Positions 25,546 to 34,310 of a stretch of DNA of 40,169 nucleotides are shown piece by piece (the stretch's first letter is position 1; each line of letters opens with the position of its first letter). Source of the DNA: Kiritimatiellia bacterium (GTDB lineage Bacteria > Verrucomicrobiota > Kiritimatiellia > JAAZAB01); contig JAQUQV010000021.1 in the NCBI GenBank assembly GCA_028715905.1, forward strand, positions 1-40,169. The letters are read 5' to 3'. The notes beneath the pieces are model-generated. The model was not told where the DNA came from and searched no databases. It saw only the letters and a list, made by a program, of their open reading frames with translations. A program made the translations under genes and the position numbers.

Positions 25546-26466
25546 ATGTTTCAAGATGAAAAAACACGTCTCGGCGGGTTTAAATCAGTTCTTGAACTGC
25601 GCGCCAAGATGTTATCCGCAACACGCGAATTCTTTCGCGAGGGGGGGTATCTTGAAGTGGAAACCCCCGTGCTGGTCAGAACCCCGGCCTTGGAACTCCA
25701 CATTGACGCCTGCCCCGCCGGCGAGGGATATCTGCGCACTTCCCCCGAACTGCACATGAAACGTCTCCTGGGCGCCGGCTACGAACGGATTTTTCAGGTC
25801 GGCAAATGTTTCCGTGCCGGAGAACGGGGGCGGCTGCACAACCCGGAATTTACCATGCTGGAATGGTACCGGGTAAACGCCGGTTACCTGGATATTTTAA
25901 CGGAGACCCGGGAACTCGTAAAGCATCTGGCGGAAAAATGCCTCGGCCGGCTGGTTTTTACCGTCAACGGCAAACCCCTGAATATCGGACAAGAATGGCA
26001 GTCGTTTTCCGTTGAAAAACTCTTTGAAAAATTCGCCGGATGGAATCCGGCCGCTGATTTTGACGAAGTCCGGTTTGACGACGACCTGGTCAACCGCGTT
26101 GAGCCTAATCTGCCGGCGGACCGGCCGGTTGTCCTGCTGGATTACCCCGCCCCGGCCGCCGCCCTGGCCCGGCTGAAACCGGACGACCGGCGCCTGGCCG
26201 AGCGCTGGGAATTGTACCTGGCCGGCATAGAGATCGCCAATGCCTTTACCGAATTAACCGACGCGGCCGAACAGCGCGCAAGGTTTGAGGAATGCGCCCA
26301 GAAACGCCGTGTCTTCGGCAAAGAGGTTTATGAGGTTGACGCTGAATTTATGGCCGCGCTGGAAAAAGGCCTGCCCCCCTCGGCCGGGGTCGCGCTCGGT
26401 TTTGACCGCCTGGCCATGCTCTTTGCCGGCGTTGATTCCCTGGATAAAGCGCTTCCTTTCCGGTGA
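25546..26466 (+). CDS. epmA: EF-P lysine ligase, lysyl-tRNA synthetase paralogue
   Basis: A 306-residue class II synthetase-like protein without the anticodon-binding domain. Motif 2 reads RIFQVGKCFRAGERGRLHNPEFTMLEWY and motif 3 is GVALGFDRLAMLF; EVETPVLVRTPALELH is the EpmA-type motif 1 region. The length and these motifs match EpmA (GenX/PoxA), which attaches (R)-beta-lysine to EF-P. Its position directly behind efp supports this. The aminomutase EpmB that supplies beta-lysine is not in the window. The spacer 25414-25545 holds an 8-bp inverted repeat (GGAATTAC at 25426-25433, GTAATTCC at 25449-25456) but no clear terminator. No ribosome binding site is evident before the ATG. Confidence 0.9.
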   Translation: MFQDEKTRLGGFKSVLELRAKMLSATREFFREGGYLEVETPVLVRTPALELHIDACPAGEGYLRTSPELHMKRLLGAGYERIFQVGKCFRAGERGRLHNPEFTMLEWYRVNAGYLDILTETRELVKHLAEKCLGRLVFTVNGKPLNIGQEWQSFSVEKLFEKFAGWNPAADFDEVRFDDDLVNRVEPNLPADRPVVLLDYPAPAAALARLKPDDRRLAERWELYLAGIEIANAFTELTDAAEQRARFEECAQKRRVFGKEVYEVDAEFMAALEKGLPPSAGVALGFDRLAMLFAGVDSLDKALPFR

Positions 26467-26640
26467 ATTGCGGAATTATTTTGTTTCATTGACACGCGCT
26501 TGAAAATTGCCTATCAATTCACATCATTTCCCGCGCCAAACGATTGCCGGAGACCGGCAGCCGGACCGGCGCTTGCAAAAGCCATTGCGGTCGCGCATAA
26601 CTGAAAAGGTCAAAAATGTGTTTTAACGGAACAATTTAAA

Positions 26641-27681
26641 ATGTTCAAACCGCACTATGTCAGACCTGTTTACCCCCGGCGCCCGGAGGCGCCGGCCGGC
26701 CCGCTTGAAAAAACCTCCTTCACCTTCAAACTCACCGAGGCGCAGCAGATTATCATGAGCGATCTCCTGACAAAGGGAAATTACCGGCCGATTCAAATCC
26801 CCTACACCATTGCCGCGGCGGAAACGGACGAATACAAGGTGGCCATTTACCAGAGCGGCAAATGCCTCGTGCAGGGAAAGGGGGCGAAGGATTTTGTCCA
26901 GTTCATTCTGGAACCGAAGGTGCTCGGCCAGGCCGGGACGGGTTACGAAGAAGAGCTGAAACCCGAGCAGTTTGAAGCGCATATCGGCGTGGATGAAAGC
27001 GGCAAGGGCGATTATTTCGGACCGCTCGTTATCGCGGCCGCCTATGTGGACAAAACGCTCGCGAAAAGCATGCTGGCGCGCGGAGTCAAAGACAGCAAGA
27101 ACGTATCCAGCGACAAGCGCATTGTTGAGCTGGCCGGCCAAATCCGCAAAATGCTCGGGAAACGCTTCAGCATCGTTGTTATCGGCGCGCAGGCCTACAA
27201 CCGGCTTTACGGAAAGATGAAAAACGTCAATCTGGTGCTGGCGTGGGGGCACGCCCGCGCGATTGAAAACATACTGGCCAATGTTCCGGAATGCCCGCGC
27301 GCCATTTCTGATCAATTCGGCCATAAACATCTCATTGAAAAAGCCTTAATGGCCAAGGGCCGAAAAATCGTCCTGCAGCAGCGCCATAAGGCCGAGTCCG
27401 ACGTGGCCGTGGCGGCCGCCTCCATCCTGGCGCGCGAGGCCTTTTTGCTGGGGCTCCGCAAAATGCAGGAGCAATACCATCAGCGTTTTCCGAAAGGCGC
27501 CTCGGCGCAGACGCTGGAAGCGGCCAAACAGCTTGTGGATAAGAACGGCCCGGACGTTCTCCGGCAGACGGCCAAATGCCATTTCAAGACCACGGACGCC
27601 ATCCTGGGCGCCGGCGGGATGAAGCGGCTCATGGCGGCGGCGCAGCAACCAGCTTCTGCAGAAAGACCGGCGGACGGATGA
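26641..27681 (+). CDS. rnhC: ribonuclease HIII
   Basis: A 346-residue RNase HIII that cuts RNA in RNA-DNA hybrids. A TBP-like N-terminal substrate-binding domain (about residues 25-105) precedes the catalytic domain, which opens with GVDESGKGDYFGPLV containing the first two acidic residues. Asp in ISDQFG and the later KAESDVAVAAASILARE complete the active-site set. The glycine after DES and the GKGDYFGP context are typical of HIII rather than HII. A GGAA site lies 9 bases before the ATG. The 3' end overlaps the convergent thioesterase gene by 53 bases. The 174-base spacer before it shows nothing recognisable. Confidence 0.93.
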   Translation: MFKPHYVRPVYPRRPEAPAGPLEKTSFTFKLTEAQQIIMSDLLTKGNYRPIQIPYTIAAAETDEYKVAIYQSGKCLVQGKGAKDFVQFILEPKVLGQAGTGYEEELKPEQFEAHIGVDESGKGDYFGPLVIAAAYVDKTLAKSMLARGVKDSKNVSSDKRIVELAGQIRKMLGKRFSIVVIGAQAYNRLYGKMKNVNLVLAWGHARAIENILANVPECPRAISDQFGHKHLIEKALMAKGRKIVLQQRHKAESDVAVAAASILAREAFLLGLRKMQEQYHQRFPKGASAQTLEAAKQLVDKNGPDVLRQTAKCHFKTTDAILGAGGMKRLMAAAQQPASAERPADG

Positions 27682-28036
27682 TTTTGAGGTCCGCGGAAAC
27701 GCAGGCGTGGACCGTGTAACCGGTAACGATCAGGTCGTTCCCGCGGAAGACCTCATATTCAACGCGCAACCGAACGCCCTTGATTTCGCAGCGCGAAACG
27801 ATTTTTAACTCATCGTCGTAGTGCGCCGGCGTCTTGTATGCGCAGTGCGCTTCCACCACCGGCAGGAAAACCCCCTGTTTTTCCAGCTCGCCGTAAGGCA
27901 GGCCCGTTTCTCTCAGCATTGCGGCGCGCGCCATTTCAAAATACACAAGATAATTCGCGTAATAGACAAACCGCATCTGGTCGGTGTGGGCATAAGGAAC
28001 ACGGACAAAATACTTGAAGATTTTTGCTTCGCTCAT
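27629..28036 (-). CDS. 4HBT-fold acyl-CoA thioesterase (YbgC/FadM-like)
   Basis: A 135-residue hotdog-fold thioesterase. The active-site region reads PYAHTDQMRFVYYANYLVYFEMAR, corresponding to the YxDTDxxGxVYxxNYLxxFExAR pattern of YbgC/4-hydroxybenzoyl-CoA thioesterases, with the catalytic Asp kept and the GVVY portion changed to RFVY. It hydrolyses acyl-CoA thioesters; the chain length is unknown. Its ribosome binding site GGGAG is inside the last codons of the upstream WaaP-like kinase fusion gene, so translation is coupled. The last residues overlap rnhC on the other strand. Confidence 0.88.
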   Translation of the reverse strand: MSEAKIFKYFVRVPYAHTDQMRFVYYANYLVYFEMARAAMLRETGLPYGELEKQGVFLPVVEAHCAYKTPAHYDDELKIVSRCEIKGVRLRVEYEVFRGNDLIVTGYTVHACVSADLKIIRPPVFLQKLVAAPPP

Positions 28037-28043
28037 GTTTTGG

Positions 28044-30296
28044 TTACTCCCGCCCCGGTTGTTTTTTTATGATTTTTTTTCGCAACATGCCTTTCACGAA
28101 ATGCTTCAAATCATAATAATAAAAGGGAATGTTCATCCAAAAGCGGTAATCCCGGCCGAAGGATGCCATGTATCTGGCAAGAAACATTCTCCTGCCTTTC
28201 CAGCACAAGGGGTGGCACATCCGCATCAGGTCGCAAAGCCTTGCCCGCAAGCCGATGCTTTTATAGCAAAAGACGGCGCGGGCGGTGTCAATCAGCGCGA
28301 ACGCAATGTCCCGGCCGGGTTGTATTCTGAAGAGAAGATTCCCGGCGGAAAGGTCCCGGAAATAAACGCCCCGGTCATGGATTGTTCTCAGGAAAAGCGC
28401 CAGCTGATCGTAAAACTCGCCGTCCTGCAGTCCCTCAAATTCGGCGCCATTGTTCCCCCGTGCATGGTAAGTTTCGCTGAAAGCGGTAAAAGCTTTCCGG
28501 ACGGAAAAACTTTCCGCAAAATCCTCGCACACGTACCAGCCTGCGCGCGCAAGGGGCGCTTTTGAACCATGAAAAAACGCGATCGGCCCCGGCGTGGCGA
28601 TGCCGCGCCGTAAAAGCTCCTGGGCTCCGTTCCAGCTGCGCAGGGCCTTGTCGCCCTTATGCCCGGACAAAAAACGCCTGATCAGCGGCAACGGCCTGAA
28701 TTGTTTGACGATTACGTTTTCATTTGTATCCCCGCCGGGCAGGGCGCGCCAGACCCGGTTGCGGGCGTCGCGGAGAATTTTTGCCTTCGCGTCCGCCGTT
28801 GGCGGCGCAATTATATCCAATATTTTGCCGGCATAATCATGCCGGCAGACGCCTTCCAGATTATCGCGCGCGATAAAATCATATTTCCTTCCGGCCGTGT
28901 TCGCGAAACGGATGTGTTGCAGGACGCGCGGCTTGCCCGTCATTGCCGGCGCGGGCGCGCGATTTTCGGAAAATCCCGGACCGGGCCAGAAAATATAAAC
29001 CGGGCTTTCGGAAATCATGGCGGGCGGCTCGTCCAGCGGAACGCCGGCGCGCGAGTAAAAGCGCGCGCGTTTCAGCGCCTCTTTTGCATAACAGTCTCCG
29101 GTCAGGGCGCAACGTCCGTTCATCGTCCAGGCAACATGGAGCAGGCCGCTTTTCGCGCGGAATTCATGGATTTCAAGGCCGTATTCCGAGGGGATTTTGC
29201 GGCTGTAAGCCGTTCCGGACAATAACCGGTTCACGGCCTTAAAGGCGAAATATGCGGGCCGGACACGATAACCGGCTGGATTGCCGCGCGCCTCGCCGTA
29301 AAAGGTTACATGCGGTATTTCCGGAAATTCCGCGGTGCCGTCGTCAATCAACCCCTCGCGCTGGCCGATCAACGGCCCCCAGTAAACATTTTCAAGGGCG
29401 CCGCTCGCGGCGGCCAGACAGCAATAACGCGCCAGATAATCAGCCTGTTTTTCTTCGGTTTCTCCCAGAAAACGCGCGATTCTCCGCAAACTCCAGGAAA
29501 CATGCGGACAAATGGTTTTCGGCACAGCGAAAGACAAGGCAATATCTTTGAGCGTCATTGCCTTGCGAACCAGGTTGAAACGGAAAACACCGGCAAAAAT
29601 CCGGCCGGCGATTTTATGGTCGTAGGACTCCGGTTCCGAGGCGCGCTCCACAAAAAGATTGTCGGTATGAACGGCGGGCAGCAACCCGAGCTGTTTCATC
29701 CGGCTCAACAAGGCAATATTGTAAACCGGCTCAAAATCGGTTACATTGGGGGCGGCCAGCGCGCAATTATGGGCGGACGCCGCCTCGCAGGCAATCCGCC
29801 AGGCGTGCAGATACCCCGGCAGGGTATAACCGGACCATTTGCGCCGGTTACAGGTTGAACCGATTTCAACAAGATCAACCTCATGGCCGTAGGCGGCCAG
29901 AGTTTCGGCCACAAACAGCCGCCAGTCCCGGCCGGCCTGGGCGTTGCCCGGCAGGGACTCGGCCTCGGAACGGGATTGCACCAGGTGGAGGCAGATTTTG
30001 AACTTTTCGTCAATCAGTCTCCTCAACAGCCGTTCCTGAAATGTACTGCGGCTGGCGGCCGCAAAATCAACCCGTACGCGGCGCAAACCGAGCTCTCTCA
30101 GGCGCGCGACAATAATATCATCGCAGGCAGAGTCTTCGCCACCGGCCACGCCGACGCCGAAAAAATCATCGCCGACCAGATGTTCTCCGGGAGGCTTATC
30201 GCCGCCAATGGCGCGCCAGCGGCCGGACAAAGCATATTTTAATACGGCCGGCGCGGCGCGGAAAAATGCAAATAAATTTTGCCAAAATGCGGACAT
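28044..30296 (-). CDS. putative glycoside-hydrolase-like domain fused to a WaaP-like kinase
   Basis: A 750-residue protein with two unrelated parts. The C-terminal ~220 residues match lipopolysaccharide core kinases (WaaP/Kdo kinase type): NENVIVKQFRPLPLIRRF with the ATP-binding lysine, WYVCEDF hinge, RDLSAGNLLFR catalytic loop near 647-657 and IDTARAVF as metal-binding segment. The first ~420 residues look like a TIM-barrel glycoside hydrolase-type domain: RRVRVDFAAASRS, DLVEIGSTCNRRKWSG, NVYWGPLIGQREGLID. This half was judged by strand pattern and conserved Asn/Glu/Trp positions only. It probably acts on envelope glycan. The ATG at 30296 is preferred over TTG at 30317. It diverges from pgi and is coupled to the thioesterase. 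Confidence 0.72.
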   Translation of the reverse strand: MSAFWQNLFAFFRAAPAVLKYALSGRWRAIGGDKPPGEHLVGDDFFGVGVAGGEDSACDDIIVARLRELGLRRVRVDFAAASRSTFQERLLRRLIDEKFKICLHLVQSRSEAESLPGNAQAGRDWRLFVAETLAAYGHEVDLVEIGSTCNRRKWSGYTLPGYLHAWRIACEAASAHNCALAAPNVTDFEPVYNIALLSRMKQLGLLPAVHTDNLFVERASEPESYDHKIAGRIFAGVFRFNLVRKAMTLKDIALSFAVPKTICPHVSWSLRRIARFLGETEEKQADYLARYCCLAAASGALENVYWGPLIGQREGLIDDGTAEFPEIPHVTFYGEARGNPAGYRVRPAYFAFKAVNRLLSGTAYSRKIPSEYGLEIHEFRAKSGLLHVAWTMNGRCALTGDCYAKEALKRARFYSRAGVPLDEPPAMISESPVYIFWPGPGFSENRAPAPAMTGKPRVLQHIRFANTAGRKYDFIARDNLEGVCRHDYAGKILDIIAPPTADAKAKILRDARNRVWRALPGGDTNENVIVKQFRPLPLIRRFLSGHKGDKALRSWNGAQELLRRGIATPGPIAFFHGSKAPLARAGWYVCEDFAESFSVRKAFTAFSETYHARGNNGAEFEGLQDGEFYDQLALFLRTIHDRGVYFRDLSAGNLLFRIQPGRDIAFALIDTARAVFCYKSIGLRARLCDLMRMCHPLCWKGRRMFLARYMASFGRDYRFWMNIPFYYYDLKHFVKGMLRKKIIKKQPGRE

Positions 30297-30307
30297 CAGG
30301 CTAGAAT
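30279..30307 (+). promoter_or_regulatory. candidate promoter of pgi
   Basis: TTGCCA (30279-30284) and TAGAAT (30302-30307) are separated by exactly 17 bases; the start point would be near 30314, about 38 bases before pgi. It overlaps the first codons of the divergent fusion gene. A near-palindrome, GCTTATTAATAAAGC, lies just downstream in the leader (about 30321-30335) and could be an operator. Confidence 0.5.
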
Positions 30308-30351
30308 AATGCAACACAAACGCTTATTAATAAAGCTAAAAGAATCTCTCA

Positions 30352-31989
30352 ATGAAAAAGAATGGATTTAATCCGATCAACCTTCCGGAATGGAAACATC
30401 TTGCGCAACATTGCCGCCGGATACGAAATGTTCATCTTCGCGATTTATTCGCACGGGACTCCCGCCGCGCCCAGAAATTCACCCTTTCCGCCGAAGGTCT
30501 CACGCTGGACTATTCAAAGAACCGGGTTACTTCCGAAACCATGCGCGCCCTGTTTGCCCTGGCGCGCGCATGTGGGATCGCAAAAGCGCGCCGGGCAATG
30601 TTTTCGGGCCAGGCGATCAACCGCACCGAAAACCGGCCGGCGCTCCATATCGCCCTGCGCCATATTTCCGGCGGGCCAATCCTGGCCAACGGCACGGACG
30701 TCATGCCGGAAGTGAAAAGGGTTTTGCGCCAAATGGACCGTTTCAGCCGCGCGGTCCGGGAAAATGCATGGCGCGGCCACACCGGCAAAACGATCCGCAA
30801 CATAATCAATATCGGCATCGGCGGCTCGGACCTCGGGCCCGCCATGGCTTACGAGGCCCTCAAGCCGTACGCTAAAAGGGACCTGAATGTAAAGTTTGTC
30901 TCCAATATTGACGCCGCCCACCTGCTGGAAGCGGTGCGCGGACTGGACGCCGCGGAAACGTTGTTCGTGGTCGTATCAAAAACCTTCACCACGCAGGAGA
31001 CGATTGCCAACGCGCTTTCGGCGCGCGCCTGGTGTTTGGCCCGGCTGAAAACCGAAAAAGCGGTTAAAAAACATTTTGTGGCGGTTTCCACCAGCACGGA
31101 AAAGGTAAGGGAATTCGGAATTGACCCGGAAAACATGTTCGCGTTCTGGGACTGGGTCGGCGGCCGCTATTCGCTCTGTTCGGCGGTGGGCCTTGCCCTG
31201 ATGCTGGCAATCGGCCCTGAAAATTTCAACCGGATGCTGGCCGGCTTTCACGCCATGGACCAACATTTCCTGACCGCGCCCCTGAATAAAAACATGCCGG
31301 TGATCATGGCCCTGCTGGGAATATGGTATAATAATTTTTTCAACGCGCAAACCCAGGCCGTTCTGCCCTACTCCCAGTATCTGGCGCGTTTCCCGGCTTA
31401 TCTCCAGCAGGCGGACATGGAAAGCAACGGCAAGAGCATCGCCCGAAACGGGAAAAAAGTCCGTTGGCAGACCGGGCCGATAATCTGGGGCGAGCCCGGC
31501 ACCAACGGCCAGCACGCGTTTTACCAGCTTCTGCACCAGGGCACGAAACTGGTCCCGGCCGATTTCATCGGGTTTGGCAGGCCCGTTGAAGAACTCGGCG
31601 AACACCATGCCATGCTTATGGCCAATTTCTTTGCCCAGACCGAAGCGCTGGCGTTCGGCAAGACCGCGGGCGAGTTGGCCGCGGAAAAAATTGCGGCCGG
31701 ATTGATTCCGCACAGGACTTTTGAGGGCAACCGGCCGACCAACACTATTTTGGCCGCAAGGCTTAATCCGGCCGCGCTCGGCAAGCTGATCGCTCTTTAC
31801 GAACATAAAATATTCACCCAGGGCGCAATCTGGAACATTTATCCCTTTGACCAGTGGGGCGTCCAGCTCGGCAAGGAGCTGGCCGGGAAAATACTGCCGG
31901 AATTGCAGGTTGCGCGGCCGGCAAAACTCAAGCATGATTCTTCCACCAATGCGCTCATTAAACGTTTCCGGGCAATGCAAAAAAAATGA
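30352..31989 (+). CDS. pgi: glucose-6-phosphate isomerase
   Basis: A 545-residue PGI interconverting glucose-6-phosphate and fructose-6-phosphate. The signatures are [34 protein letters not shown] for phosphate binding, [17 protein letters not shown], and [18 protein letters not shown] with the catalytic Glu and His. [13 protein letters not shown] near the C-terminus holds the catalytic lysine. Length is that of the common proteobacterial/eukaryotic-type enzyme. Its stop overlaps the start of the XylR-type regulator by ATGA, an unusual pairing of a housekeeping glycolytic gene with a sugar-responsive regulator. Confidence 0.96.
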   Translation: MKKNGFNPINLPEWKHLAQHCRRIRNVHLRDLFARDSRRAQKFTLSAEGLTLDYSKNRVTSETMRALFALARACGIAKARRAMFSGQAINRTENRPALHIALRHISGGPILANGTDVMPEVKRVLRQMDRFSRAVRENAWRGHTGKTIRNIINIGIGGSDLGPAMAYEALKPYAKRDLNVKFVSNIDAAHLLEAVRGLDAAETLFVVVSKTFTTQETIANALSARAWCLARLKTEKAVKKHFVAVSTSTEKVREFGIDPENMFAFWDWVGGRYSLCSAVGLALMLAIGPENFNRMLAGFHAMDQHFLTAPLNKNMPVIMALLGIWYNNFFNAQTQAVLPYSQYLARFPAYLQQADMESNGKSIARNGKKVRWQTGPIIWGEPGTNGQHAFYQLLHQGTKLVPADFIGFGRPVEELGEHHAMLMANFFAQTEALAFGKTAGELAAEKIAAGLIPHRTFEGNRPTNTILAARLNPAALGKLIALYEHKIFTQGAIWNIYPFDQWGVQLGKELAGKILPELQVARPAKLKHDSSTNALIKRFRAMQKK

Positions 31990-33134
31990 CCCGCAAAGTC
32001 GGCATCAGGCTTTACATGGAGTTTGAACACAACCGCCGCCTGCTGGAGGGTATTCTGCATTATATCCGGGGCGGCGCGCAGTGGCAGATTGCCGCCAACC
32101 CGTTTGCCAGCCACCATTGGCCGGAAATTTTAAAGCAATGCGACGGCGCCATTCTCCAGGTCTATGAAAAGCCGCTGGCCACAGTCGTCAACCAGATGGA
32201 TATACCCATGGTCAGCGTGGTTAACAGCGCTTTCACGCCGGGATTACCGGCGATTATCAACGACGACTTTGCCGTAGGAAAAATGGCGGCCGAATACTTG
32301 CTGGGATTAAACTGCCGGGCTTTCGGCTTTGTCGGATTCTACCACCCCAGAGAATGGTCGCATGAAAGGGGAATCGGCTTTGCCGAAGGCCTTAAAAAAT
32401 CCGGGGTGGCATGCCGTTCATTATCGCCGCCCGGGACCGGGCGGACGCCTTTTAAATATTTATGGACGGCGGCGGGTTTGAAGAAATGGCTGAAATCATT
32501 GCCGCCGCGCACGGGCATATTCGCCGCCACTGATTTTGTGGGCGTTATGGTCATTGACGCCTGCCGCGAACTCGGCCTGGCCGTGCCGGAAGATATGGGC
32601 GTCATCGGCGTTGACAACAACGTCATGCTCTGCGAAATGGCTTCCGTGCCGCTGACCAGCATCGCCACCGATGCGCCCCGGCTGGGATTTGAAGCCGCGC
32701 AAATGCTTGATCTGATGATGAAGGGCAAAGAACCGCGCCCGCGCCGGATAAAACTGCCGCCGCTTGATATTGTCATCCGCCGGTCAACCGAATTTTTTGC
32801 GATTGACGATCCGGTCCTGGCAAAAGCCATGCAGTTCATTGCCGCCAATTGCCAGAAACACATCGGCGTGGAGGATGTGCTCAAAGCCGCGCCGTTACTG
32901 TGCCGGCGCAACCTTGAACGGCGGTTCCGGGACAAACTATCCAGTTCAATTCATGCGGCCATTATCCGCGCCCGGATTGACCGGACCAAAAGACTGCTGG
33001 CTGAAACCAACCGGGGGATAAACCTCGTGGCGGAACAGGCCGGTTTCTCCGACGCAAAAAAATTAAACGGGCACTTCCGCAAAGCCACGGGACTCACGCC
33101 CACCGCCTACCGGAAAAAATGTTCCCTGCCATGA
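31986..33134 (+). CDS. XylR-type transcriptional regulator (LacI-like sensor plus AraC DNA-binding domain)
   Basis: A 382-residue regulator. Residues 1-270 are a periplasmic-binding-protein-like sugar sensor ([59 protein letters not shown]), and the last ~100 residues are an AraC-type double helix-turn-helix ([43 protein letters not shown]). This arrangement is typical of XylR-like regulators abundant in Planctomycetes, Verrucomicrobia and Lentisphaerae. It overlaps the pgi stop by 4 bases and probably answers to a sugar. The target genes are unknown and could include pgi itself. Confidence 0.92.
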   Translation: MTRKVGIRLYMEFEHNRRLLEGILHYIRGGAQWQIAANPFASHHWPEILKQCDGAILQVYEKPLATVVNQMDIPMVSVVNSAFTPGLPAIINDDFAVGKMAAEYLLGLNCRAFGFVGFYHPREWSHERGIGFAEGLKKSGVACRSLSPPGTGRTPFKYLWTAAGLKKWLKSLPPRTGIFAATDFVGVMVIDACRELGLAVPEDMGVIGVDNNVMLCEMASVPLTSIATDAPRLGFEAAQMLDLMMKGKEPRPRRIKLPPLDIVIRRSTEFFAIDDPVLAKAMQFIAANCQKHIGVEDVLKAAPLLCRRNLERRFRDKLSSSIHAAIIRARIDRTKRLLAETNRGINLVAEQAGFSDAKKLNGHFRKATGLTPTAYRKKCSLP

Positions 33135-34202
33135 TCAACCGGACCGGGCAATCGCCGGGAGGGATGCTTCCTCGCGGATCCGCGTGGAAATTCTTGTCAA
33201 CCTTGGCTTTTCCCGGCCCTCAAGCCAGGCAAACACGCGCGCGAGCATGGCCTCGTGCGGAACGACCACGGCAGTCAAGGGCACTTCAAAATATAAACTT
33301 TCAGGCAGACCGTCCCAGGAAATAAAAGCCAGTTGTCCGGGAACGCGCACTCCCTTTTCACGGAGACGATGAATCATCCCAGCGGCGACCCGGTCGTCAT
33401 TAACATAAACGGCCTTTGGCAGGCCATGACGCGCAAAGGAAAGGAGGCGTTCCGCGGCAAGCTCCCCCCGTTTGAAAAGCGGCGTCAAACCATCGGACGC
33501 CAATTCATAAAATTCCGCCCGGATCCCGCCGCGCGGATAATATTTTTCCGGGATGGTCTCAAAAAAGCCTTTGGGCAGTATCAGCCGCTTGTATCCCGCC
33601 GCAATCATGAAATCAAGGGCCTGTTTCCGGGCGCGGGCGCGGTCAAAACCGACGACAGCGCTTTTTCCGGACAACAAAAGCGCATCGGGATTGACGGCCG
33701 GGAAGGGAAAGTCATAGAGCATGCAGGCGGCGCGGGGAACGCTTCCGAAGAATCTGACCCATGAACCAAGATTGTCTTTGTTGATGCCGGCGGAAAAAAC
33801 TATCAGCTTCTCAACTCTGTATATCTTCAGAAATTGAACCGTGTCCGCCATGTTGTCATTGCCGAACGGCAGGACGATATAAGTTTTGCGGGTTTGTTCC
33901 AACCTCTCAACCAGGCTGAAAAAAGCGTTTTTATGATGATCCACCGGCCGCGCCGGGATAAGCACGGCAATTTCCTTCACCGTTTTGCCCCGCAGGGCCA
34001 GGCCCAGCAGGTTCGGCCGGAAACCGACCTCGCGGACATAGTCCAGGACTTTTTCGGCGGTAGCGCGGGAAATCCCCCGCGCCGCCCAGCGGTCGTTCAG
34101 AATATACGAGACCGTGACGCGGGAAAGACCGAAACGTTCCGCGATTTCGCTCACTTTTCCGGGCGTTTCAGGTCGGCTGCGTTTTTTTGCGCTTTTTTTC
34201 AT
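33135..34202 (-). CDS. LacI-family transcriptional regulator
   Basis: A 355-residue LacI/GalR-type regulator with a basic N-terminal extension. The helix-turn-helix is VSEIAERFGLSRVTVSYILNDR with the hinge FRPNLLGLALRGK; the ligand-binding domain includes KEIAVLIPARPVDHH and LAFISWDGLPES, which is somewhat divergent at the C-terminus. The ATG at 34202 is used; a TTG at 34226 lies within the operator region. It diverges from the amidohydrolase pair, with two repeated ACATGTAGCA boxes in the 108-base gap, so it is the likely repressor of that pair and of itself. Confidence 0.9.
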   Translation of the reverse strand: MKKSAKKRSRPETPGKVSEIAERFGLSRVTVSYILNDRWAARGISRATAEKVLDYVREVGFRPNLLGLALRGKTVKEIAVLIPARPVDHHKNAFFSLVERLEQTRKTYIVLPFGNDNMADTVQFLKIYRVEKLIVFSAGINKDNLGSWVRFFGSVPRAACMLYDFPFPAVNPDALLLSGKSAVVGFDRARARKQALDFMIAAGYKRLILPKGFFETIPEKYYPRGGIRAEFYELASDGLTPLFKRGELAAERLLSFARHGLPKAVYVNDDRVAAGMIHRLREKGVRVPGQLAFISWDGLPESLYFEVPLTAVVVPHEAMLARVFAWLEGREKPRLTRISTRIREEASLPAIARSG

Positions 34203-34210
34203 TTCCTTGC

Positions 34211-34239
34211 TTGACACATGTAGCAAGACAGAATATCCT
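34211..34239 (+). promoter_or_regulatory. promoter of the amidohydrolase pair A/B
   Basis: A perfect TTGACA (34211-34216) and TATCCT (34234-34239) lie 17 bases apart, reading toward the gene at 34311. The first operator box overlaps the last base of the -35 hexamer and the spacer, placing the regulator where it would block RNA polymerase. Confidence 0.6.
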
Positions 34240-34257
34240 TTCTTTATACATGTAGCA
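34216..34257. promoter_or_regulatory. two repeated operator boxes between divergent genes
   Basis: The 10-mer ACATGTAGCA occurs twice in the same orientation, at 34216-34225 and 34248-34257, 32 bases apart (about three helical turns). Each contains the palindrome ACATGT, extended to TGNNACATGTNNCA at the first box and to TACATGTA at the second. LacI-family dimers bind palindromes of this size, and cooperative binding at this spacing would shut both divergent promoters. Confidence 0.6.
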
Positions 34258-34281
34258 TACCATTATGGCAAGAAGTGTCAA
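34254..34281 (-). promoter_or_regulatory. promoter of the LacI regulator gene
   Basis: On the minus strand TTGACA (34281-34276) and TATGCT (34259-34254) lie 16 bases apart, reading toward the regulator. The second operator box overlaps this -10 hexamer, which would give autorepression. Confidence 0.55.
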
Positions 34282-34310
34282 GCGGCGGGAAATCGAAGGA
34301 AGAAACGCCC

